Source of the DNA: an uncultured Marinosulfonomonas sp.
GTDB taxonomy: Bacteria; Pseudomonadota; Alphaproteobacteria; Rhodobacterales; Rhodobacteraceae
NCBI GenBank assembly: GCA_947311455.1
Contig: CAMZKY010000267.1
Coordinates: 1-5,067, forward strand
Direction of reading: 5' to 3'
Length of the DNA: 5,067 bases
The notes under the pieces were generated by a model. It did no database searches, was not told the DNA's origin, and saw only the letters and a list, made by a program, of their open reading frames with translations. Made by a program: the position numbers and the translations under genes. This document shows, one piece after another, positions 1 to 4,815 of this stretch (positions within the stretch are counted from its first letter, which is position 1; the number at the start of each line of letters is the position of its first letter).

Positions 1-1
1 A

Positions 2-718
2 CCCGCAACACCCGCTCATAGTAGCCGCCGAACGGTATCAGGCGCGGAGCCGGTTCGTCACAAAGTTGAACGTGGTGAAACAGCCTTTACGATTTCTCGC
101 CTCTACAATGTTTCCGTGAAATCCTTGGCAGAATGGAATGGTCTTGGAAGCAATCTAAATGTACGCGAAGGCCAGTATTTGCTGATTCCGGTTGCATCCC
201 CAACGATCCAAACGGCCAGTAATTCTTCCAATACAAGTGAGCCAGGTCGCGGTTCTACGACACCTATTCCTCCAAGTGCAACGCAACCGTTACCAAATGA
301 CGTTGCTCCGGTAAAACCAAGCGATAAACCCGCCTCGCCCAATTTGGCCAGTCAGCGCACGGCGGCCAGCACCGGGCAATTTGTGTATCCGGTTCAAGGC
401 AAAATCATCCGCGCATTTTCCAAGAAAAGTGACGGGATTGATATTTCTGTAAAGGCCGGAACATCGGTTAAATCCGCGGCATCCGGCACAGTTGCAGCCA
501 TTACCCGCGACACCGATCAGGTTGCGATTCTGGTGATCCGCCATTCCAACAATTTGCTAACCATTTATGCAAATGTAGATGGAATTAAGGTGAAAAAAGG
601 AGAGCGGGTCAAACGTGGGCAAGTTATTGCCAAGGTTTCAGGCGGCAGATCGGCGTTTTTACACTTTGAGGTGCGCAAGAATTTCGAAAGCGTCGATCCG
701 ATGCCTTATTTGAATTAA
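2..718 (+). CDS. NlpD-like LysM + degenerate LytM (M23) protein, 5' end missing
   Basis: The reading frame is open to the left edge, so the N terminus, with any signal peptide or lipobox, lies outside; 238 residues are visible. A LysM peptidoglycan-binding domain covers about residues 20-63 (HKVERGETAFTIS to LLIP). A low-complexity Pro/Ser/Thr linker follows to about 125, then a LytM/peptidase M23 fold to the end, closing with VDPMPYLN. The zinc site is broken: the first His of HxGxD is Ser (SDGID), the usual YAH is YAN, and the first His of the HLHFE motif is Phe (FLHFEVR). Only the Asp and the last His remain. In NlpD and EnvC such loss marks activators of periplasmic N-acetylmuramyl amidases rather than enzymes, so I infer a role in septal wall splitting. 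It is a single 3' fragment converging on dnaJ. DipM-like or LdpF-like naming is equally possible. An internal GTG at 116 lies inside LysM and is not the start. Confidence 0.88.
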   Translation, partial: PATPAHSSRRTVSGAEPVRHKVERGETAFTISRLYNVSVKSLAEWNGLGSNLNVREGQYLLIPVASPTIQTASNSSNTSEPGRGSTTPIPPSATQPLPNDVAPVKPSDKPASPNLASQRTAASTGQFVYPVQGKIIRAFSKKSDGIDISVKAGTSVKSAASGTVAAITRDTDQVAILVIRHSNNLLTIYANVDGIKVKKGERVKRGQVIAKVSGGRSAFLHFEVRKNFESVDPMPYLN

Positions 719-739
719 ATTTAGAACGTAAGCACATAA

Positions 740-776
740 AAGCGGGTATCCAGCAATCATCGCCAGATACCCGTTT
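740..776. terminator. Possible bidirectional terminator between convergent genes
   Basis: The arms cgggtatc (743-750) and gatacccg (766-773) pair perfectly around a 15-nt loop. On the + strand the stem extends to 740/776 through one G-U pair. The minus-strand transcript runs into TTTT directly after the stem plus one base, which suits termination of dnaJ. The + transcript has only TTT inside the stem, so it is a weaker intrinsic terminator for the NlpD-like gene. Position 22 bases after one stop and 18 bases after the other supports the call; the long loop weakens it. Confidence 0.5.
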
Positions 777-793
777 AAACCACTGGTTTCGGC

Positions 794-1726
794 TTATTTT
801 TTCAGCGCCGCATTCATCTTTGCACGCGGATCATAGGCATGATTTTTCTGCCAGCTTTCTAACAATGCTGCGCTATCGTCATCCAGGCGTTCCGGCATAT
901 CAACACTTAGCCGAACCAGCTGATCACCTTTTTTGCGCGCCGTTTCAATGCCACGCCCCTTAAGGCGCAAAACCTTGCCGCTGGTTGATCCTCGCGGGAT
1001 ATTTAGCCCAACGGCCCCGCGTAATGTCGGCACTTCTACTTTGGCACCCAGCCCTGCCTCATACACCGTCACTGGTAAGATAACTTCGATATCCAGCCCG
1101 TCACGTTTGAATACAGGATGTGCCATGATCTTAACCTCGATCATCGCGTCTCCTGCCGGGCCGCCGTTGTGGCCAGCATCCCCTTTGCCTTTCAAGCGAA
1201 TGGTTTTGCCATCATCGATGCCGCGTGGAATTTTCACGCTTAGCGTGGCACCGTCAGCCAAACGCAATTCTTTCGCGCCGCCAAGCGCCGCATCCAGAAA
1301 ACTGATTTTCATCGCATAACGCCGGTCTTCACCTTTAAACGCTTGCTGTCGAAATCCGCCGCCAAAGCCGCCTTGCTGTCGTCCGCGAAACATTTGCGAA
1401 AACAGATCATTCATGTCTCCGCCGCCAAAGCCGCCCTGAAAACCGCCCTGCCCTTGTGCGCCATGAAACGGATTGCCCCCGCCAAATTGCGGCGCGCGAT
1501 CATTGCCTTCATCATCGATTTCACCGCGATCATAAAGCGCGCGTTTATTATCATCCCCAATGATATCATACGCCGCCGACACCTTTTTAAACCGTGCCTC
1601 GTTCTTTTTATCATTAGGGTGCAAATCAGGATGCAGCTTTTTCATCAGCTTGCGATAGGCGCTTTTGATGTCGCTTTGAGAGGCGTTTTTGGAAACGCCA
1701 AGTGTTTTATAGAGTTGGTCAGACAT
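794..1726 (-). CDS. CbpA-type DnaJ co-chaperone (J domain, no zinc finger)
   Basis: This 310-residue protein has the class B J-protein layout. The J domain is at about 5-69, with HPD at 32-34, the motif that stimulates DnaK ATPase. A Gly/Phe-rich stretch at about 81-126 includes DMNDLFSQMF, resembling the DIF-type segment. Two C-terminal substrate-binding beta domains follow, at about 131-210 and 211-290 (VKIPRGIDDGKTIRLKGKG, then LNIPRGSTSGKVLRLKGRG). There is no CxxCxGxG repeat, so this is not canonical DnaJ but CbpA-like. Expected role: delivering unfolded clients to DnaK in the cytoplasm. It is last in the tat-ATPase direction, 93 bp after the ATPase, and has a heat-shock-like promoter in that gap. 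The ATG at 1726 gives a normal J-domain start; the ribosome site is poor (GAGA about 9 bases upstream). The main uncertainty is the name: cbpA, or simply a DnaJ C-terminal domain protein. Confidence 0.95.
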   Translation of the reverse strand: MSDQLYKTLGVSKNASQSDIKSAYRKLMKKLHPDLHPNDKKNEARFKKVSAAYDIIGDDNKRALYDRGEIDDEGNDRAPQFGGGNPFHGAQGQGGFQGGFGGGDMNDLFSQMFRGRQQGGFGGGFRQQAFKGEDRRYAMKISFLDAALGGAKELRLADGATLSVKIPRGIDDGKTIRLKGKGDAGHNGGPAGDAMIEVKIMAHPVFKRDGLDIEVILPVTVYEAGLGAKVEVPTLRGAVGLNIPRGSTSGKVLRLKGRGIETARKKGDQLVRLSVDMPERLDDDSAALLESWQKNHAYDPRAKMNAALKK

Positions 1727-1752
1727 AAGAATATCTCGTGTATAAGTGTTAT

Positions 1753-1767
1753 CCCCTATCTAAGGGG
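1753..1767. repeat. Small inverted repeat over the dnaJ -10 region
   Basis: The arms cccct (1753-1757) and agggg (1763-1767) are perfect complements around a 5-base centre, and the right arm is also the CCCC of the proposed dnaJ -10. On the minus strand no T tract follows, so it is a poor terminator for the upstream ATPase gene. It may be chance or a small hairpin at the transcript start. Confidence 0.35.
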
Positions 1768-1785
1768 TTAAGACCCGAGTTCAAG
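1758..1785 (-). promoter_or_regulatory. Heat-shock (RpoH/sigma32-like) promoter candidate for dnaJ
   Basis: Read on the minus strand, CCTTGAA (hexamer CTTGAA at 1780-1785) is followed after 12 bases by CCCCTTAGAT (1758-1767). Against the alphaproteobacterial RpoH consensus CTTG-N17/18-CYTATNT this gives CTTG-N17-CTTAGAT, with a single mismatch among the specified bases. Against the E. coli form (CTTGAA, CCCCATNT) it also matches well. The -10 edge is about 31 bases upstream of the dnaJ ATG. A chaperone gene directly downstream fits the assignment. This is a consensus match by eye, not mapped transcription. Confidence 0.6.
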
Positions 1786-1819
1786 GCTTTTTGTGGTATT
1801 TATAACACATTTACCCGTA

Positions 1820-2659
1820 TTATATGCGCACAGCTTTGCGCCCTGCCAGATCTGTCACGTATTGCCATGCCACACGGCCCGAACGGCTGCCACGGGTGGC
1901 GGCCCATTCAATCGCCTCGGCACGCAGGGTTTCTGGTGTAATTTCAATGCCATAGGCCACAAGATAGCCATGGATCATCTGCAAGTATTCATCCTGCGAA
2001 CAAGGATGAAACCCAAGCCACAACCCAAACCGATCCGACAGCGAAACCTTTTCCTCAACCGCTTCGCCGGGATTAATCGCCGTGCCACGTTCGTTTTCGA
2101 TCATATCGCGGGGCATCAGGTGGCGTCGATTTGACGTTGCATATAAAACCACATTGTCAGGCCGTCCTTCGACACCGCCATCCAAAACCGCCTTAAGCGA
2201 TTTATAATGCGCGTCATCGTGGGAAAACGACAGGTCATCACAAAACAGCAAAAACCGTTCATCTGCGTCACGCAACAGGGTTAATAAACGGCCAATACTG
2301 GGCAAATCCTCGCGCTGCACCTCGACGATTTTCAGCTGTTCACCACGCTTCAAAACCTCCGCATGCACGGCCTTGACCAGACTGGATTTCCCCATTCCGC
2401 GCGCGCCCCACAACAGGGCATTATTTGCGGGGTAGCCACCGGCAAATTGCAGAGTGTTTTTAAGCAACGTATCGCGCGATCGGTTCACCCCGACCAGTAA
2501 ATCAAGCGCAACGCGATTGACGTTTTGCACGGGCTCCAGACGATCCGGTGAGACGTGCCAGACAAATGCATCCGCCGCCTTAAAATCGGGGGCCTTGGCG
2601 CTTGGCGGGGTAAGCCGCTCAAGCGCGTTGGCGATCCTGATTAATGCGTCTTCATTCAT
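1820..2659 (-). CDS. P-loop ATPase of the DUF815 family, translationally coupled to tatC
   Basis: This is a 279-residue AAA-type ATPase of unknown client. Walker A is GARGMGKSS at 85-93. The Walker B strand FLLFCDD ends at 141-142. A sensor-1-like segment ATSNRRHL lies at 174-181 and SLSDRFGLWLGF at about 206-217; this pair is typical of DUF815 ATP-binding proteins. There is no signal peptide or membrane segment, so it should be cytoplasmic. The ATG overlaps the tatC stop as ATGA (2656-2659), and no good Shine-Dalgarno stands before it (the upstream bases read AAGCAA), so ribosomes probably re-initiate after tatC. Family length is about this size, so the start is credible. Function is not established; linkage to tatC suggests, but does not show, a role near protein export. 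The C terminus (GRVAWQYVTDLAGRK) is intact. Confidence 0.9.
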   Translation of the reverse strand: MNEDALIRIANALERLTPPSAKAPDFKAADAFVWHVSPDRLEPVQNVNRVALDLLVGVNRSRDTLLKNTLQFAGGYPANNALLWGARGMGKSSLVKAVHAEVLKRGEQLKIVEVQREDLPSIGRLLTLLRDADERFLLFCDDLSFSHDDAHYKSLKAVLDGGVEGRPDNVVLYATSNRRHLMPRDMIENERGTAINPGEAVEEKVSLSDRFGLWLGFHPCSQDEYLQMIHGYLVAYGIEITPETLRAEAIEWAATRGSRSGRVAWQYVTDLAGRKAVRI

Positions 2660-3600
2660 TTGCTTGTATCATCATCCGAAACATCATCATCGTCGAATTC
2701 GGCGTAGACCGGATCATCTTCAAAGGCATCTTCGCCCTCATCATCCTCGTCTTCGTCATCCTCAAACCAAAGGCCTTCGGTACGCAGTTTTGCTTCGCGT
2801 TTACGCTCCACATAATCCACCAAATGGATCGACACCTCATAAAGGCCAAACACCACCACAAACAGCACGAGTTGCGTGATGACATCGGGCGGGGTGACGA
2901 TGGCGGCCAGCACCAAAATGCCAACAATCGCGTATTTACGCACGTTGCGCAGGCCCACAGCCGACACCAAGCCAGCCTTGCCCATTAGGGTTAATAGCAC
3001 TGGCAGCTGGAAACAAATCCCGAAAGCGACCATCATTTTCAGAGTAATATCAAGGGTTTCGTTCACTTTCCCCTGAAATACGATTTTCACACCTTCATCC
3101 GTTGCCGCAGAAATGCCGCCTTCGGGCTGAAACGCGGTAAAGATTGATGAGGCATCTGCAAACCCAAGGAAAAAGTTCATCGCCATCGGAATAACGATGT
3201 AATGGGAAAACGCCGCGCCCAAAATAAACAACAGGGGCGACGAAATGATAAACGGCAAAAACGCCGATTTTTCATTTTTATACAGGCCCGGCGCCACGAA
3301 TCGCCACATCTGATAGGCAATCGCGGGGAAAGACAGGCCAAGGCCAAACACCATTGAAATACGGATCAGAGTGAAAAAATATTCCTGCGGCGCAGTAAAC
3401 TGCATTACCGGATTGGGATCGCCCAGCTGACGCATGGTTTTTTCAATCGGAGTTAGCAAAAAATCCAGAATCCAGCTTCCGAAACTGAAACAAATGATCA
3501 TCCCAATCAAAAACGCCCCAACCGAATAGATAATCCTGTTACGCAATTCGGCCAGATGTTCAATTAGGGGCGCAGAACTTTCTTCGACGGTATCGGTCAT
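2656..3600 (-). CDS. tatC: Twin-arginine translocase subunit TatC
   Basis: TatC is the six-span inner-membrane receptor that, with TatB, binds the RR signal peptide. Family marks in order: HLAELRNR (15-22, with the Glu matching E. coli E15), the cytoplasmic loop APGLYKNEK (103-111, Glu matching E103), FQLPVLL in span 4 (Gln where E. coli has E170), and TPPDV (236-240, Asp matching D211). The 314 residues exceed the E. coli protein (about 258) for two reasons. The periplasmic loop before span 4 is about 21 residues longer, judged against E. coli TatC as I remember it. The cytoplasmic C tail carries an extreme acidic run (22 Asp/Glu in residues 280-311). The start overlaps the tatB stop as ATGA, and the stop overlaps the ATPase start in the same way, indicating one transcript with coupled translation. 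Confidence 0.98.
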   Translation of the reverse strand: MTDTVEESSAPLIEHLAELRNRIIYSVGAFLIGMIICFSFGSWILDFLLTPIEKTMRQLGDPNPVMQFTAPQEYFFTLIRISMVFGLGLSFPAIAYQMWRFVAPGLYKNEKSAFLPFIISSPLLFILGAAFSHYIVIPMAMNFFLGFADASSIFTAFQPEGGISAATDEGVKIVFQGKVNETLDITLKMMVAFGICFQLPVLLTLMGKAGLVSAVGLRNVRKYAIVGILVLAAIVTPPDVITQLVLFVVVFGLYEVSIHLVDYVERKREAKLRTEGLWFEDDEDEDDEGEDAFEDDPVYAEFDDDDVSDDDTSK

Positions 3601-4199
3601 GATTTGCTCTCGGCTTTGGGGGCAGCTTTACGAGGTTTCGCAGCGGGCTTTTTCGCCGCTGGTTTCTTAGCTGCGGGCTTTTTGGGCGCTGCTTTTTTCA
3701 CCGCGGGCTTTTTCGCCGCCGGTTTCTTGGGTGCAGGTTTTTTGGCAGCTGGCTTTTTTGCAGGTTTCGCGGCGGCATCCTCATCCGCCGCTTTTTCTGC
3801 CGCTTTACGCTTGGTCGCGGATTTCGCCGTGGCATCGCGGATTTTCTTCGCCGCCTCGGCCCGTTCCTCGCTTAAACCCGTGTCTTTTTCAGCACTGCCG
3901 GATTTGGCAGACGACGGATTGATCGGATCCCAATCTTCGAATTTGGAGGCCACATCATCCAGCGCATCCAGACCCAGACCTTTTTTCGAGGTCATACTTT
4001 TCAAATCACCTGCAACATCTTTGACGCCAGCCTCGTCGGCGGCCTCGTTCATTGCCTTTTGGAAATCACGCGCCATGCCTTTGGCTTTGCCGGTGAAACG
4101 CCCCAAGGTGCGGAACATACCTGGCAAATCTTTGGGGCCAACAACAATAAGCGCCACGATGCCAATGATCAAAAGTTCGGTCCAGCCGATGTCAAACAT
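3597..4199 (-). CDS. tatB: Twin-arginine translocase subunit TatB with Lys/Ala/Pro repeat tail
   Basis: TatB partners TatC in the signal-peptide receptor complex. The N terminus is classic: MFDIGWTELL with Glu8, one membrane span to about residue 20, the hinge GPKDLP, then an amphipathic helix (about 24-58, with NEAADEAG at 51-58). Residues 80-140 are charged and probably unstructured. From 147 to 186 run eight perfect-length pentads of type AKKPA, and the last 56 residues carry 21 Lys and a single acidic residue. Such tails occur in alphaproteobacterial TatB but are absent from E. coli TatB (about 171 residues, different tail). TatB rather than TatA is shown by Glu8, the length and the position before tatC. 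The start follows ATAGGGCATAGGTAT, offering two AGG cores; the spacer from tatA is 42 bp with no terminator. Confidence 0.97.
   Translation of the reverse strand: MFDIGWTELLIIGIVALIVVGPKDLPGMFRTLGRFTGKAKGMARDFQKAMNEAADEAGVKDVAGDLKSMTSKKGLGLDALDDVASKFEDWDPINPSSAKSGSAEKDTGLSEERAEAAKKIRDATAKSATKRKAAEKAADEDAAAKPAKKPAAKKPAPKKPAAKKPAVKKAAPKKPAAKKPAAKKPAAKPRKAAPKAESKS
3642..3761 (-). repeat. 15-bp tandem repeat in tatB (eight AKKPA pentads)
   Basis: Eight in-frame 15-base units encode residues 147-186: AKKPA, AKKPA, PKKPA, AKKPA, VKKAA, PKKPA, AKKPA, AKKPA. Lys codons alternate between AAA and AAG and the third positions vary, so the copies have diverged at DNA level while the protein pattern is kept. 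This suggests an old repeat under selection for composition, though copy number could still vary between strains. Confidence 0.9.
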
Positions 4200-4241
4200 A
4201 TACCTATGCCCTATTTAAGAAAAAGAAAGGAATGCGCCGGA

Positions 4242-4457
4242 TTAGGCGTCTTCTTTTTCTTTCGCAGGGGTCACATCAACAGCTTCTTCTGCGGCGGCGT
4301 CTTCCAGCTCTTTTTTGCCTTCGTTCACACCTTTTTTGAAGGATGTGATGCCTTTGCCGACTTCGCCCATCAGGGATGAAATTTTGCCGCGGCCAAACAG
4401 AACCAAAACAACAACGGCGATCAAAAGAAGGCCGGGTAGGCCGATATTATTAAGCAT
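4242..4457 (-). CDS. tatA: Twin-arginine translocase pore subunit TatA
   Basis: TatA oligomerises in the inner membrane to let folded proteins through once TatBC has bound an RR signal peptide. The 71 residues show a short N-terminal span (about 5-20, GLPGLLLIAVVVLVLF), the FGRGKI hinge (21-26, the FGxxK family mark), and an amphipathic helix with Gly33 and Phe40 (EVGKGITSFKKGVNEG). A short, mostly acidic tail follows (EDAAAEEAVDV). The length is normal for the family. It lacks the Glu8 of TatB and is first in the operon. The ATG at 4457 has a strong ribosome site (AGGAGA) five bases upstream. Its tail is acidic, in contrast with the basic TatB tail. Confidence 0.97.
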   Translation of the reverse strand: MLNNIGLPGLLLIAVVVLVLFGRGKISSLMGEVGKGITSFKKGVNEGKKELEDAAAEEAVDVTPAKEKEDA

Positions 4458-4462
4458 GGTAG

Positions 4463-4468
4463 TCTCCT
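4463..4468 (-). promoter_or_regulatory. Strong tatA ribosome binding site
   Basis: AGGAGA on the minus strand stands five bases before the tatA ATG. It is the best Shine-Dalgarno in the window and contrasts with the weak or absent sites of tatC, the ATPase and dnaJ. This fits TatA being needed in excess over TatB and TatC. Confidence 0.8.
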
Positions 4469-4475
4469 AAAACCT

Positions 4476-4491
4476 GGGCACATCTGTGCCC
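4476..4491. repeat. GC-rich inverted repeat just upstream of tatA
   Basis: The arms gggcaca (4476-4482) and tgtgccc (4485-4491) are perfect complements with only TC between. As RNA on the minus strand it would fold as GGGCAC-AGAT-GTGCCC, a six-pair stem with a tetraloop, seven bases upstream of the AGGAGA site. It could be an mRNA leader hairpin or a protein-binding dyad. Confidence 0.6.
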
Positions 4492-4539
4492 GAATATTAC
4501 GTTGCCCCGTTTTTATGCAGCCCAGCCCCAAGATCAAAG

Positions 4540-4571
4540 CCCAAAACCACCGCATGTGCAGGTTTTTTGGG
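4540..4571. repeat. Imperfect inverted repeat in the predicted tatA leader
   Basis: The arm cccaaaacc (4540-4548) pairs with ggttttttggg (4561-4571), allowing two extra T in the second arm. The 12-base centre itself contains GCA-TG-TGC. It is not a terminator for any visible gene, because both flanking genes point away from the region. Confidence 0.35.
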
Positions 4572-4584
4572 TGAGAACGGGATA

Positions 4585-4613
4585 AATATACCGCGGGAAA
4601 ACGCTACTGACAG
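4585..4613 (-). promoter_or_regulatory. Sigma70-type promoter candidate for tatABC
   Basis: On the minus strand, CTGTCA (4608-4613) and TATATT (4585-4590) are separated by exactly 17 bases, with four of six and five of six matches to TTGACA and TATAAT. A start near 4578 would give a leader of about 120 nt. An alternative -10, TAATAT at 4494-4499, lies closer to tatA but lacks a good -35. Confidence 0.5.
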
Positions 4614-4625
4614 GTTTATGTCAGT
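4606..4625. promoter_or_regulatory. Perfect dyad over the tat promoter -35, operator candidate
   Basis: The arms actgaca (4606-4612) and tgtcagt (4619-4625) are perfect inverted repeats with a 6-base spacer. The arm at 4606-4612 overlaps the proposed -35 of the tatA promoter, the position expected for a repressor or activator site. The binding protein is unknown; the divergent WYL regulator is an obvious but unproven candidate. Confidence 0.45.
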
Positions 4626-4743
4626 TGATATTTCATAAGACAAGGTGCGAAATCACAAACCAAGCAATAAAAGCGCACATCAAGATACCCACATCCCCTT
4701 TACCTGTTTTGTGCTTACTCTCACTTTAATTGCCCTACTATCC

Positions 4744-4752
4744 TATGATAAT
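4744..4752 (+). promoter_or_regulatory. Possible -10 element for the WYL regulator
   Basis: TATGATAAT reads on + 64 bases upstream of the regulator ATG and contains two overlapping -10-like hexamers (TATGAT, GATAAT). No good -35 is found at the right distance: TCACTT or CTTTAA would have to serve. Only the -10 is supported. Confidence 0.3.
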
Positions 4753-4815
4753 AGAACGGTTTATTCGTCGTAATCCCCGCTTGACCCCGCGCCCCAGCTG
4801 CGAAATTGTACCCCT

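Larger units (their letters stand above)
4458..4815. other. Divergent intergenic region between tatA and the WYL regulator
   Basis: This 358-bp stretch has no convincing gene on either strand. It holds the tatA ribosome site, a GC-rich inverted repeat (4476-4491), an imperfect inverted repeat (4540-4571), a sigma70-type promoter toward tatA (4585-4613) with an overlapping dyad (4606-4625), and a -10-like element for the regulator on + (4744-4752). Between about 4640 and 4735 I see nothing I can support. Confidence 0.7.

Noticed and set aside
103..342. 79-codon frame on - inside the NlpD-like gene
   Set aside because: It overlaps the LysM and linker coding region in antisense and shows no recognisable domain.
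1753..1767. CCCCT/AGGGG hairpin as a terminator of the tat-ATPase transcript
   Set aside because: The stem is only five pairs and no T tract follows on the minus strand. It overlaps the proposed dnaJ -10, a better explanation.
1343..1771. 142-codon frame on + opposite dnaJ
   Set aside because: It is a shadow of the J-domain and Gly/Phe region with no ribosome site and no family resemblance.
2644..2988. Hydrophobic 114-codon frame on + opposite the tatC 3' end
   Set aside because: It is produced by the antisense of the acidic tail (repeated atc/cat triplets) and membrane codons, and conflicts with strong tatC evidence.
3604..4218. A 204-codon open frame on + opposite tatB, rich in Ala, Gly and Phe
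   Set aside because: It is the antisense image of the tatB Lys/Ala/Pro repeat, has no ribosome site and resembles no family. tatB has clear family motifs on the other strand.
4059..4379. 106-codon frame on + spanning the tatA-tatB junction
   Set aside because: It is antisense to two well-supported tat genes and has no motif of its own.
4625..4638. Possible FNR/FixK-like site, TTGAT followed by CATAA
   Set aside because: Only the left half matches TTGAT-N4-ATCAA; the right half has three of five bases, too weak to call.
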